A stretch of DNA of 64,000 nt from Thermotoga maritima MSB8 (GTDB taxonomy: Bacteria > Thermotogota > Thermotogae > Thermotogales > Thermotogaceae): contig NC_000853.1 of NCBI RefSeq assembly GCF_000008545.1, forward strand, positions 1,750,465 through 1,814,464, written 5' to 3'. Below are positions 20,915 through 30,237 of this stretch, piece after piece. The translations under genes were made by a program, and so were the position numbers. Below the pieces are notes generated by a model. That model worked only from the letters and a program-made list of their open reading frames with translations, was not told the origin of the DNA and did not search any database. How positions within the stretch are numbered: position 1 is the first letter of the stretch; each line of letters opens with the position of its first letter.

Positions 20915-22213
20915 TTATCCCCCCTGGATTTCTTTTCCGCCGAGTTTTTTGATCCATTCGAGGAGATTCTTGTAGTCTTTTTCTTCTTTCACTATCGTTT
21001 TGATGCCACTGGAAGGTGTTTTTCCACCTTTGACTTCTGTTATCAACTCACCATCATTAGTTACCCTGCTTCTCATCAGCAAAACAACTAATTTCCATTT
21101 TCCTCTCTCACCTTCGTGAACTGAAAGGAAAAGCGGAGAAGCTTTTCTCCCATCGATATCATCAATGCCCAATCCTCTCAGAGAAGAAGAGACAATGACT
21201 TTCAGTCTTCTTATCTCTCCTCTTCCTAAGTTCTGATATTGAATGGGAAGGCCGACGACAGCAGTTGGAATCTCGATCTTTTTCTCTGTTTTTCTACCTT
21301 TCAACAATCCTTCTAAAGCCTCAACCAAATCTTTAACACAATCGCCCTCAGAAAATCTCATTTTTTGTTTTAAAGATGGATACCACCCCTTGAAATTTCT
21401 CCCTACTTTGAAAACCTCTCTTAGGACTTCTAAAGGAGAATTCCCGCTAAATTTTGTTATTTCAAAAATTTTGTAATCGCAAAAACAGGGAAAATCCGGT
21501 ATGCCGTTGAAATTGGTTCTTCCCAACTTGATTTTTACTTTTGATGACGAATTGTGATGATTCACAAATTCTCTGATGTGCTCTTGACACTCACTGATCA
21601 CCAGATTGTAGTCATTTCTAGTAAGTTTTGGATCCACAATCTCGAATTCTCCAAAACCTTTCCTCGTCTTCGCTCCAAAACCGGAAAAAGTGGAAACGAG
21701 TTTGAGCAAACTCAGAATTATTCCTTTAATACTATCGTTTGCCGTCTGGAGAATTATGATAAAATTTTTTCCTTCTTGGAGATATTCATAAATTCCACTT
21801 TTGTCGTACAAACCGTACAAAGCATATTTTGTATCTTTTAAGCGGTCATCGGTAAAAGAAAACCTGTTATTCATGTATTTTCCCAAAGCTTGCGATTCTC
21901 CTTCCACCTTAACCTCCAAACTAAAAGAAGATTTTCTTTCCTGAGATCCGAAGATCAATCCCTCAAGATATTTCAAGCCCTTGTATTTCTCTTTTTCCCA
22001 TCTCTCTTTCTCTTTCTTACTGAGATTTTCTAAACCTTCGAGTGAGTATATGTCTATCACCGTTGGAGCGATGGCACGAAACCAGAATCTGAGGACCCCT
22101 TTGATGCTTTGCGGCCTCAGCTCGAAGGGATATACTCTGTTTCCGTTCTCCCACTTCGGCTCAGCTGCGCCTCTTGAAAACATAGGAGTTACAACCTTAC
22201 ATTCGATCTCCAA
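20915..22213 (-). CDS. cmr1: Type III-B RAMP protein Cmr1
   Basis: A 432-residue protein with two RAMP-type domains that sits near the crRNA 3' end in Cmr. It begins EIECKVVTPMFSRGA and continues with FELRPQSIKGVLRFWFRA, the signature of the family, then LIFGSQERKSSFSLEV and FSGFGAKTRKGFGEF (glycine-rich loop). The start is likely TTG at 22213, 8 nt after AGGGGG, since the longer open frame to 22243 would start inside cas2. It follows the cas2 stop by 13 nt, joining the type I-B and III-B modules in one transcription unit. Confidence 0.92.
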   Translation of the reverse strand: MEIECKVVTPMFSRGAAEPKWENGNRVYPFELRPQSIKGVLRFWFRAIAPTVIDIYSLEGLENLSKKEKERWEKEKYKGLKYLEGLIFGSQERKSSFSLEVKVEGESQALGKYMNNRFSFTDDRLKDTKYALYGLYDKSGIYEYLQEGKNFIIILQTANDSIKGIILSLLKLVSTFSGFGAKTRKGFGEFEIVDPKLTRNDYNLVISECQEHIREFVNHHNSSSKVKIKLGRTNFNGIPDFPCFCDYKIFEITKFSGNSPLEVLREVFKVGRNFKGWYPSLKQKMRFSEGDCVKDLVEALEGLLKGRKTEKKIEIPTAVVGLPIQYQNLGRGEIRRLKVIVSSSLRGLGIDDIDGRKASPLFLSVHEGERGKWKLVVLLMRSRVTNDGELITEVKGGKTPSSGIKTIVKEEKDYKNLLEWIKKLGGKEIQGG

Positions 22214-22226
22214 AACACTCACCCCC

Positions 22227-22490
22227 TCAGAAGATGAAGCCATCTTCTCCTTTCTCCACTCCCAGAGTTTCCAGGTTGAACACCTTTTGAGAGTCCATAA
22301 CGTAAAATCTAACTGAGTCTTCTTTCTCGTCTATCAGTCTTGAAACCTCCAATTTCAGCTTTTCATATTTTCCGGGGGAAAGTTCCCCCTCCAGAACGGA
22401 GTTTTGAACCCATTTGAGGTATTTTCTGGCTATTTTCAAAATTTTTGCTACTCTTTTTTCGTTCACGTCGTAAACCATTATGACGTACAT
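22227..22490 (-). CDS. cas2: CRISPR adaptation protein Cas2
   Basis: An 87-residue ferredoxin-fold protein with the conserved first strand MYVIMVYDVNEKRV, where the Asp of YDV is the usual metal ligand, and the second half DSVRFYVMDSQKVFNLETLG. It forms the centre of the Cas1-Cas2 integrase. The ATG at 22490 follows the cas1 stop; an ATG three codons upstream is directly against the GAGGA site. Confidence 0.95.
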   Translation of the reverse strand: MYVIMVYDVNEKRVAKILKIARKYLKWVQNSVLEGELSPGKYEKLKLEVSRLIDEKEDSVRFYVMDSQKVFNLETLGVEKGEDGFIF

Positions 22491-22495
22491 TCCAA

Positions 22496-23455
22496 TCATT
22501 CCTCGGATCCGAAAACCTGTTCACCTATGAGGTGCTTCTCCAGTTTATGAAGTTCCATCTTTATCAGAGATCTCATGGAAACGTACCGGTTCAACTTTTT
22601 GTGGAAAACTGTTTCCCTCAAAGCCTGTTCGTAATTTTTGACAAACAGACTTTTTCCCTCGTCGTTGAGCATTAGACCCTCTGAAATTTCATCGAAATGT
22701 TTTTCGTTTATCTGACGAGTGTTGACGAGATTCAAAAACAACCTGTCCACTACAGCTGGTTTGAATAGCTCTGCTATATCGAGATTGAGTGAGAACCTTC
22801 TGAAGTTCGTCTCATGGAGATAACCTATCCTCGGGTCCAGATGTGTCTGATAGATGAGGCTCAAAACAGTCGTATAAAGGAGCGAATTTCCGAAACTGAT
22901 AAGCGTGTTGGCAAAATTCTTGGGAGGTCTTCGTGTTCTCTTCTCTATACGGAATCTTTCATCTGACACGAGACTGTCTATCATCGAGTAGTACTCTTCT
23001 CTCGCGTTTCCTTCTATTCCCATCAACTCTGATACATTGCTCGCCTCTTCTGCTTTCTTTTTATATCTCGTTAGTGAATCAGCCCGAACTTTTCGTTTTT
23101 TCAAAAAGTCGACCATGTTTTGAAACGATCTTGAAACTATTTCTCTTGCTATGAGCATTCTCTTTTCTTGGTTAATGTAGTGTTCAGCCTGTTTCAGTAT
23201 CAGAAAACCGCTGTTTAAATACTCTCTGGGATAAAAAGTGCCTACATAATACCCCTCTCTGTTGAAAAAGTGAATAGGAATTCTTTTCTGAGAAAGAAAC
23301 TCGAGGAATCTTTTGTTGAGATCTACCTCCCCAAAAACCTTTATATCCATCACGTTTTCAACGGGTATGTACTTTCGGCCCGATTCTGTTTCGAGGCAAA
23401 TGGTATTCGCTTTTCTTTTCAACGTTCCGCTTGAAAAGAGATAGACGCTCTCCAT
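22496..23455 (-). CDS. cas1: CRISPR adaptation integrase Cas1
   Basis: A 319-residue spacer-integration nuclease. The catalytic metal ligands are visible: E148 in GIEGNAREEYY, H214 in IGYLHE and D226/E229 in LNLDIAELFKPAVVDR. The N-terminal beta domain starts MESVYLFSSGTLKRKANTI. Sequence features fit type I-B Cas1. It is flanked by cas4 (9 nt) and cas2 (overlapping signals). Confidence 0.97.
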   Translation of the reverse strand: MESVYLFSSGTLKRKANTICLETESGRKYIPVENVMDIKVFGEVDLNKRFLEFLSQKRIPIHFFNREGYYVGTFYPREYLNSGFLILKQAEHYINQEKRMLIAREIVSRSFQNMVDFLKKRKVRADSLTRYKKKAEEASNVSELMGIEGNAREEYYSMIDSLVSDERFRIEKRTRRPPKNFANTLISFGNSLLYTTVLSLIYQTHLDPRIGYLHETNFRRFSLNLDIAELFKPAVVDRLFLNLVNTRQINEKHFDEISEGLMLNDEGKSLFVKNYEQALRETVFHKKLNRYVSMRSLIKMELHKLEKHLIGEQVFGSEE

Positions 23456-23464
23456 CCTTCCACC

Positions 23465-23944
23465 TCACGAAAAACAGAAAAGTTCATAACCACACTTTCG
23501 GCAAATTCCTTTTCTCTTGGGTGGTGGAGGAGTTTCTTCTTCAAGGAGGGAAGATACTTCCTCGAGGACCTTTTTGATTTTCTCTCTGTTTTCTTCTGTG
23601 AGCTCAACCGGTATTCTTTTGTTCTCTTTTGGTACTATGATCTCTCCCCTCGCTTTCACACCTTTTTCCTCGAGCCTGTAAAGATAGTAAAGGAGCTGGT
23701 ACTCAGCTCCCCTTTTTGAAGCGGATGATTTTTTCACTTCGCCAACCACTCTCACTCCTTCTCTTTCAAACATGGTATCGATCTTCATACCAGGAAGCAT
23801 GACAGAATCGCTGTAGTCTTCGTGGATGAACCTTCCTATCTCTATGTGCATGTTTCCCTGATCTGGAAGAACCCCATGCGCCATCAGCCATGCTTCCCTT
23901 TTGCAGTTTATATAGCTCAAAACAACAGATCCAGAAATCATCAT
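23465..23944 (-). CDS. cas4: CRISPR-associated exonuclease Cas4
   Basis: A RecB-like nuclease with an iron-sulfur cluster that trims prespacers and selects those with a PAM. Over 159 residues it has C14 (INCKREAWL), H41 (RFIHEDY), D56, the E69-V-K71 nuclease pair (VVGEVKKSS), the QLLYYLYRLEE helix, and C148/C151/C157 at the C-terminus (ICRKCGYELFC). All four cluster cysteines are present. It overlaps cas3 by 4 nt. Confidence 0.95.
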   Translation of the reverse strand: MMISGSVVLSYINCKREAWLMAHGVLPDQGNMHIEIGRFIHEDYSDSVMLPGMKIDTMFEREGVRVVGEVKKSSASKRGAEYQLLYYLYRLEEKGVKARGEIIVPKENKRIPVELTEENREKIKKVLEEVSSLLEEETPPPPKRKGICRKCGYELFCFS

Positions 23945-26097
23945 ATGATGATCACCTCATCGGATCCTTCCACTCTCAAACCTTTCACGGGGTGGTACCA
24001 TTTGTCGAGAACGTTCCTGTGAATAACCATCATGCCGGCAATCGTGTGTGGGAATGGAAGATCCCTCTTTATCCTCGCGCTCACGATGTAGGGGGAAAGT
24101 TCCCTGAACAAACTTTTCACGAGAGAGAAGTTTTCTCTTGATCTTTTCCCACTGAAGATCTCTGCAAATTCTTCGAATACTCTTTGAGCCTCTTCATCAA
24201 CAAGAACGATGAACGGCACCGTTGGCTCTGGTTCAATGAGACTGAATTCTCCTATTTTTTTGAAATTCAAATTCTCGAGCGCCTTGCCGATTCCTTTCTT
24301 GTCCGGATTGCCGTACGTTTTCACGTAGCTGAAGAAATCCTCCACGAGCATGAAAAACTCGCTTTCCTCCAGAAATTTGTGGTTTTTCAACACGTTCATG
24401 GAAGTTTCTGTGAGAAAGCTCCCGTAAACATATGAGGAAAAGAGGGTGTTTTTTCTCTCATTCCTGACGGGTACGACTATCACTTCTCCCTTTTCCAACT
24501 CGAAGTGCCTGTTGCACCTCCCCGCTGCCTGAACAATACTGTCAACAGGTGCTATGTCTCTTATCACCCTCTCGAATGAGATATCAACACCTGCTTCCAC
24601 CACCTGAGTGGAGACACACAGATCGTACTCATTTATCTTCGAAACGATCTCCAGTCTGTGCTTTGGTATCACCCTGGAGGAAAGGAAACAGGTTTTTCCC
24701 ATGCCTTCAACAACGTCGTATATCTCCTCGGCTTCTCTTATCGTGTTTGTTATGATGAGCGTTCTTTTTCCATCCTTCAAGGTCTCTCTTACGAATTCCT
24801 TGTATTCTTCAAAGCTCATTTCTTTTTCTACTTTCAGAACAGTTCTGTTCAAGGCTGTGAAATAAACATTCTTGTTAGACACCACTTCCAGAGCCTCTTT
24901 CAAAAGAGCGGGCTTTGTCGCTGTGGAGAGCAAAACGGTGGTGCCCATTTTCGAGAGGAATTCAACGGTTTTTTCAACAGGGGTCCAGTATTCGTGAGGT
25001 ATTGCCTGGACCTCATCAAGTATGAGAACAGCTTTTGGGAATTTGTAGAAGAACGGAATCTTTCTGAAAGTGATGAGAGACTCCAGAAGCGACACGAATG
25101 TTGTGACTACCACCCTGGAGTGCCAGAGGTTCATCAGGAGATCTTCGTATTTATCAGGTTCCTCATAAGCTGGATTTGCAAGGTGATGAAAGGGAAGGAC
25201 GAAGAATGGGCTTTCTGTTTCAAATATTTCCTTTATCTTATCGACGGTCTGCTCAATTATGTTTATGAAGGGAAGAGCGTATATTACGATCGTGTCTTCA
25301 TCAGCGAGATGGCTGGCAAAAAGGAGATTTGCAATAGTTTTTCCTATTCCCGTCGGTGCGGTTATGGAGTATATCTTTCCTCTTTCGGGTTTGAAGCTCA
25401 AGATTTCCTCCTGAAATTTCCACCTCAGAGAATCGATCTGGTTTTTTCTGCCAAGCTTTTCTCTGTAGGAGAGAATCTTCTCCTTTTCATAAGAAGGAAG
25501 GGAGGGAAGCGGTTCGCTCTTGAAAACCACATCCTCCCTATCCGAAGAAACGAGTATGGACATAAAAAGGTGGATCAAAAAGTAGTCAGATAGGTCTTTT
25601 TTTCCAAGGATAGAGAACTTACTGATCGATCTTTTTATCCTTTCTATTGTTTCTGATAGCTTAAGATCATGAAGATCATATCTTCTCAGGAAATCCTCTG
25701 GAATGGCTGAGAACTGCTTTTCCAGGACTTTCTCATCTATTTCTATATCCAGAAAGTTCCTGAAATCTCCGTGGTGTCTTCTTATTATTTCGAAGCCGAA
25801 TATTCTGAGTTTGTCCGGCAAGTTTTTTGACCTGTGAAAGAAAGCAACCGCGGAGAAAAGAGCGTGCGCACTCAAAGATCTTTCGACTCTTTCACCGCTC
25901 AAATGCTTCTGAAAGTAGATTGTACTCTTTCCAACATCGTGCGATTCAGAGAGCAGGGAAACGAATTCTTCCAGAACATTTTCATCGTATCCGAAAAGTT
26001 CTTCCCAGGAAAGATCAAGCGACCTGAATTTTTCCAGAGAGCGTCTTTTAACACCCTCAAGATGATCAATCAGTCTTCTGTCAGGATGAGATTTCAT
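23941..26097 (-). CDS. cas3: CRISPR helicase-nuclease Cas3 (HD + helicase)
   Basis: Effector nuclease of type I systems: it unwinds and degrades DNA flagged by Cascade. About 718 residues. The N-terminal HD domain has LSESHDVGKSTIYFQKHL and SAHALFSAVAFF. The helicase has a Walker A variant APTGIGKTIANLL, motif II LILDEVQAIP, motif III LLSTATKPAL, motif V TQVVEAGVDISF and motif VI QAAGRCNRHFE. The start is ATG at 26097, one base overlapping the cas5 stop; longer frames start inside cas5. Confidence 0.96.
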   Translation of the reverse strand: MKSHPDRRLIDHLEGVKRRSLEKFRSLDLSWEELFGYDENVLEEFVSLLSESHDVGKSTIYFQKHLSGERVERSLSAHALFSAVAFFHRSKNLPDKLRIFGFEIIRRHHGDFRNFLDIEIDEKVLEKQFSAIPEDFLRRYDLHDLKLSETIERIKRSISKFSILGKKDLSDYFLIHLFMSILVSSDREDVVFKSEPLPSLPSYEKEKILSYREKLGRKNQIDSLRWKFQEEILSFKPERGKIYSITAPTGIGKTIANLLFASHLADEDTIVIYALPFINIIEQTVDKIKEIFETESPFFVLPFHHLANPAYEEPDKYEDLLMNLWHSRVVVTTFVSLLESLITFRKIPFFYKFPKAVLILDEVQAIPHEYWTPVEKTVEFLSKMGTTVLLSTATKPALLKEALEVVSNKNVYFTALNRTVLKVEKEMSFEEYKEFVRETLKDGKRTLIITNTIREAEEIYDVVEGMGKTCFLSSRVIPKHRLEIVSKINEYDLCVSTQVVEAGVDISFERVIRDIAPVDSIVQAAGRCNRHFELEKGEVIVVPVRNERKNTLFSSYVYGSFLTETSMNVLKNHKFLEESEFFMLVEDFFSYVKTYGNPDKKGIGKALENLNFKKIGEFSLIEPEPTVPFIVLVDEEAQRVFEEFAEIFSGKRSRENFSLVKSLFRELSPYIVSARIKRDLPFPHTIAGMMVIHRNVLDKWYHPVKGLRVEGSDEVIII

Positions 26098-26759
26098 CAC
26101 ATCCACACTATGTTCTGCTCTCCCACCCTCCACACTTCTCCCCCTTCCACCTTCACAGGAGATAAGTCCCTCTTGAAAATGTAAACCGCAGATTCAAGCA
26201 TGTTTCGCTCTTTGTCCATTTTTCTTGTGACCCTCTCGAATATGAGATAGTGTGAAGGCTCCGGCAAAAGCTTTACTGTGTTCGGAACAACCGTGTGGAC
26301 CTCGCAGGGAAAATCTGCTACACGGGTTGCTTCGTACTTTCCCACGTAATTCAGTCTGGCAATAAAGCTTGCCACACCAAGGTAAGGTGTGAAGATGGTT
26401 TCGCTGTGTTCGAGAAGGTTCTTCAACCTCTCAAAATCTTCGTCTTCCCAGCTGAAAAACACCCTGTAAGCAGGATTCTTCAGAAGTTGAAGACTTATTC
26501 TTGTTCTTTTTGAAGCTTTTTTGTCTTTCTTTGTTTCCACAAAGTTCGTTCCCGTTCGCAGAAACTTCAAAGGATTTTTTATCTGAACCGCCACTTTTGC
26601 ACTGTCGAGTCTTTCGGGTGTGGAATATCCCAGAACACACCCCACAAGCCCCAAAAGAGTGGTTCTTGGTGGAAAGGGAAGGGTGTACGATGATGTCGTT
26701 GTGTAAGGTCTTCTGAAGAGAGCGTAGGGAGCAGAAACATCAAAGACCAGAACTTTCAT
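26097..26759 (-). CDS. cas5: Type I-B Cascade protein Cas5
   Basis: A 220-residue RAMP protein that caps the crRNA 5' handle. The N-terminus (KVLVFDVSAPYALFRRPYTT then SYTLPFPPRTTLLGLVGC) is the Cas5 signature. The C-terminal half has TPYLGVASFIARLNYVGKYE. The ATG at 26759 lies 8 nt after GGAG. It follows cas7 with overlapping signals. Confidence 0.93.
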   Translation of the reverse strand: MKVLVFDVSAPYALFRRPYTTTSSYTLPFPPRTTLLGLVGCVLGYSTPERLDSAKVAVQIKNPLKFLRTGTNFVETKKDKKASKRTRISLQLLKNPAYRVFFSWEDEDFERLKNLLEHSETIFTPYLGVASFIARLNYVGKYEATRVADFPCEVHTVVPNTVKLLPEPSHYLIFERVTRKMDKERNMLESAVYIFKRDLSPVKVEGGEVWRVGEQNIVWM

Positions 26760-26761
26760 TC

Positions 26762-27661
26762 TCACCACTCCAGTTTTACAAGCTGGAAACCTCCGAATAT
26801 CTCCTCAAAAGGCTTCTCTTCTCCGTTCTCCGCGAGTTTTAAGCGGTTGTCAACAGAGTATTCTATTCTTTCGATCTTGTCCTTAAGGGATTCCAGAACC
26901 TGCTTGAGTTCGGTAACGTCGAGTTTCAACTCGGAGATGTCTCTTATTTCTTCATCTTCTTTCTCGGACACGACCTTCACAAGGTAATCGAGTTCTCCGG
27001 AGTGGTAGTTCACACCTTCCTTGTAAACAACTCTCATCAGGAGTCTGGGATTGTGCTCCATTTTCGATCTTGTGATGAGGTTCTTCGTACCCATCCAGAT
27101 TCCTTCAAGAAGCTTGGAAACATCTTCTTCGGTGAGTCCTGTAAACTTTGCAGAATTCTGATTTATCACACCGTAGAATGCTATGAGGGCATAGGGTACA
27201 ACCTGATCCTCACGAAAACTCCTCTGTTTTGAATTCTCGGTTGCGAACGCAGCAGTTCCCTGGATAGTCATGAGTTTGACTCTGTGAAGACTCGTTCCGT
27301 ATCTGAACTGAACAGGACCAGTTATGGAAGATTCCATAGCTCCTTTTTTCGACTGAGGAATAACGGCACCGAAGAGTCTGATATCGATGCACTTCTGGCA
27401 TGCGTCGTTTACGTCCTTGATTCCAAGCTCTTTGACTCTGTCTTCCGGTACCACCGCTTCACCGGTCACCCAGAGCGTTTCGTCGTAGCACTCCGCAAGA
27501 TAATCCCTCACAGTTCTTTTGAGTCTCACGTCTGTGACAAAGAGTCTGGATGTTTCTTCATCAAAGCGCGGTCTGTTCTCATCGAGTGGATCACCGTTCG
27601 GATTTGCCCACTTCACATCGTAGATGAAAAGCACTTCACTCCTGTTCTTCACTGGATTCAT
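26762..27661 (-). CDS. cas7: Type I-B Cascade backbone protein Cas7 (Csh2-like)
   Basis: A 299-residue RAMP protein that coats the crRNA spacer. It starts NRSEVLFIYDVKWANPNGDP, with the WANPNGDP motif of the Csh2/Cas7 family, followed by RFDEETSRLFVTDVRLKRTV. Residues 220-275 hold a charged helical insert (VSEKEDEEIRDISELKLDVT). The ATG at 27661 is inside the last codons of cas8b (26-nt overlap) behind GGAGGTAGGGG. Confidence 0.93.
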   Translation of the reverse strand: MNPVKNRSEVLFIYDVKWANPNGDPLDENRPRFDEETSRLFVTDVRLKRTVRDYLAECYDETLWVTGEAVVPEDRVKELGIKDVNDACQKCIDIRLFGAVIPQSKKGAMESSITGPVQFRYGTSLHRVKLMTIQGTAAFATENSKQRSFREDQVVPYALIAFYGVINQNSAKFTGLTEEDVSKLLEGIWMGTKNLITRSKMEHNPRLLMRVVYKEGVNYHSGELDYLVKVVSEKEDEEIRDISELKLDVTELKQVLESLKDKIERIEYSVDNRLKLAENGEEKPFEEIFGGFQLVKLEW

Positions 27662-29276
27662 CGACCCCTACCTCCCTGAAGAAAGTTTTCCCGAGAGAAA
27701 GTCCCGAGACGAAGACAAAACTGATCTCGTCGGGTGATGCTGACCAGTTCCCAGCTTCGAGGAAAGCTTCAGCAGTCTCCCTGAAAAGCTCTGCCACACT
27801 TTCACTCATTCCACCGTAGGCTTCGATCTTGGCTCTGATTTCCGGAAGAAGCCCCTCCACATCTCTCTTTGTCAGTCTGAGTCCTTTCAGTTTCTTCGTG
27901 AAAGCCTTCGAGTTTCTTTTAACGTACTGCAGATAAAGAAGGTAATTTGCCAGAACTCCTTCTAAAAAGACTGCTTTCTTCCACGGTTCATCGAAAAACT
28001 CCGGATACCTGGAGAAGAAATCTTCACCCTTCAAAACGGAAGCACCCCCCTTTAAGACGTTCAAGCGTCTCAGATAAACATACGTGGCAAAAGCTTCACG
28101 TGCAGAAAGTAAAGTATCATTTCCAAAGAAATCGCTTCTTATTTTCGAAAGAAAGAGAGTCAGCAGCAGTTTTTTATCAAACGTTCCCTCAGAGAATACA
28201 GCACTAAACAGGGAGTTGAAGTATCTGTCCAGATCCTCGAAGAATTTGTGAATCACTGAGAAGTTCACAGAAACTTTGAAACCGTCTTCTTTGAGTTGAG
28301 ATTCTATCTTCTTTGATTCTTCAAGGATCCGTCTTACTCTGGTAGGCGAGACTTCCTCAACGTGAAGAACTATTCTTTCTGCCTGTTGTTCTTTTTCTAT
28401 CAGTACAAAATCGTAAACAGCTCTTTCGTTTTCCGAAAGAACTTTTTCAATCTCTTCTTCGAGCCTAGCGAAACTGCGAAACTTTGAGTTTTTGTCGGTG
28501 TCTTTTATTTCATATATTTTTTCAATCACTGATTCCAGAATATCCTGATCGGGTACGGAGGGGATTATCCAGAGAATTCTGTTGTTGCTGAAGAAGGAAA
28601 AAGAAAGCTTTTCATCAATTGCTCTTCTGGCTTTTTCCAGAACACTCCTGCAATCATCACAAATCTGGATCGGATGTTTCTTGGAAAGAAAAGGTGTGAA
28701 GCCAGGCTTGTCAAAGGTGGCAAATTTGAACACATCACTCAGTCTGGAATTTGCTTCTTTTCCACACAGAAAACATTTTGCCTCTCCCTTAGTTTTCTTC
28801 TGTGTGACTTTATCTTCAAACGCCTGGAGAATTTCTGGAACTTCTGCGGGAAATTTTCCATCGATGGATATCGTGAGGAATCTGTTTTTTACATCGTAAT
28901 TTCTTAGCTTGTCAATAATCTCTTCTTTATTTCTCTCGAGGACATCTTTGATGTGAGATATCTTCGGATGGTCGAAAAAGCCTAAGAAGACATCAAAGGT
29001 CCTTTCCAGAGGGTCTCTTGAACCACTAGATTTGTCGAGAAATTTCATGGTGGGGGAAACAGAAGAGGAGAAATTCCCGCGCTGTTTTCTGTAGAGGAAG
29101 ATTTTCGAGTTCTTACCCCCTGGTTTTTTCTCGATAGAAACAACATCCTTGAAAACCAAACCCTCTGAATTACTCTCAAGAAAGATAGCTATTCCTTCAT
29201 CAGAAGGAACTTCTTCAGCGAAGTTTGAAAAAGAATCACCACCAATTTTCCCAAGATTGTATATCTTTTCAAGCAC
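27636..29276 (-). CDS. cas8b: Type I-B large subunit Cas8b (TM1802 family)
   Basis: Large Cascade subunit, expected to read the PAM and recruit Cas3. It is about 546 residues and begins LEKIYNLGKIGGDSFSNFAE. A zinc-finger-like region holds CFLCGKEANSR and ICDDCRSVLEKA, as in the TM1802 branch of Cas8b. The C-terminus is helical and may replace a separate Cas11. The start is GTG at 29276, 6 nt after GGGGGG. A weak promoter (TAAAAT at 29312-29307) lies between this gene and the CRISPR array. Confidence 0.9.
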   Translation of the reverse strand: MLEKIYNLGKIGGDSFSNFAEEVPSDEGIAIFLESNSEGLVFKDVVSIEKKPGGKNSKIFLYRKQRGNFSSSVSPTMKFLDKSSGSRDPLERTFDVFLGFFDHPKISHIKDVLERNKEEIIDKLRNYDVKNRFLTISIDGKFPAEVPEILQAFEDKVTQKKTKGEAKCFLCGKEANSRLSDVFKFATFDKPGFTPFLSKKHPIQICDDCRSVLEKARRAIDEKLSFSFFSNNRILWIIPSVPDQDILESVIEKIYEIKDTDKNSKFRSFARLEEEIEKVLSENERAVYDFVLIEKEQQAERIVLHVEEVSPTRVRRILEESKKIESQLKEDGFKVSVNFSVIHKFFEDLDRYFNSLFSAVFSEGTFDKKLLLTLFLSKIRSDFFGNDTLLSAREAFATYVYLRRLNVLKGGASVLKGEDFFSRYPEFFDEPWKKAVFLEGVLANYLLYLQYVKRNSKAFTKKLKGLRLTKRDVEGLLPEIRAKIEAYGGMSESVAELFRETAEAFLEAGNWSASPDEISFVFVSGLSLGKTFFREVGVDESSEEQE

Positions 29277-29345
29277 CCCTATCCCCCCTGCGGTGTTATC
29301 ATTCACATTTTAACGTACACTTTCTGACAACAATCTAAATCCATA

Positions 29346-30237
29346 GTCATTGCACCTGAAAGGAAGTATTGAAACAGTATCGAAGATGAAGAAATCATAC
29401 GGTTTGTGGGCTTTTCATACCTCTAAGGAAGGATTGAATCTCTTCTTGATAGCCTTGTAGTTGTCTGTGGTCATGGTTTCCATACCTCTAAGGAAGTATT
29501 GAAACTTGTTTTTGGCATGCTGGCGCTGGCGCTGGCGGGCGCGTTTCCATACCTCTAAGGAAGTATTGAAACCAAGCCGAATTGGAAATGGAACGATGAA
29601 ACAGAAGCTGTTTCCATACCTCTAAGGAATTATTGAAACGTTCTCTCAATGTCACGTCTCATCACCTCTTCTTCGGTTTCCATACCTCTAAGGAATTATT
29701 GAAACAGAAAGTAGTCGACAAGTTCGTTGATTGTCTCGTCGCGTTTCCATACCTCTAAGGAATTATTGAAACAGAGCTCTCCCGGGCCGTACCATCCAGG
29801 CCACCCCAGTTTCCATACCTCTAAGGAATTATTGAAACTACAGAACATTGCACTGGAAGAGAAGAAGCAGGAGAGTTTCCATACCTCTAAGGAATTATTG
29901 AAACAGACATCTCGATCCTGATGAAGTAGGAGGGATACTTAGTTTCCATACCTCTAAGGAATTATTGAAACAAATCAGGATTGAACCTGACGTAGAAGCT
30001 TTGTACAAGTTTCCATACCTCTAAGGAATTATTGAAACACTTAAAGGAGGCAAAAAGACAGGAAAGAAGGGACGGGTTTCCATACCTCTAAGGAATTATT
30101 GAAACAGGCAGATCTGAGGATCATTGCAGAGCGAGGAAACAGTTTCCATACCTCTAAGGAATTATTGAAACAAGGAACTCAGGACGATTCTCTGGATCGG
30201 TCTCAAGGTTTCCATACCTCTAAGGAATTATTGAAAC
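29346..30237 (-). CRISPR. CRISPR array, 14 repeat units and 13 spacers
   Basis: The repeat is 30 nt; on the plus strand it starts GTTTCCATACCTC and ends AATTATTGAAAC. Units begin at 29346, 29411, 29476, 29543, 29610, 29676, 29743, 29809, 29875, 29942, 30009, 30076, 30142 and 30208; spacers are 35-37 nt. The unit at 29346 has lost its left half (8 mismatches in 30) and the one at 29411 has 4 mismatches. The units at 29346, 29476 and 29543 carry G where later ones carry T (AAGTATT versus AATTATT). The decayed end on the left and the conserved CCTTAGAGG/CCTATGAGG core of type I-B repeats put the leader on the right and transcription leftward. In that orientation crRNA would carry the tag ATGGAAAC. 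Confidence 0.97.

Noticed and set aside
24658-25593. Plus-strand frame of 311 codons opposite cas3
   Set aside because: Shadow of cas3, which has all helicase motifs in the other strand.
29727-29921. Open frame with repeated SFHTSKELLK peptide
   Set aside because: It is a translation of the CRISPR repeats and spacers, with no ribosome site.
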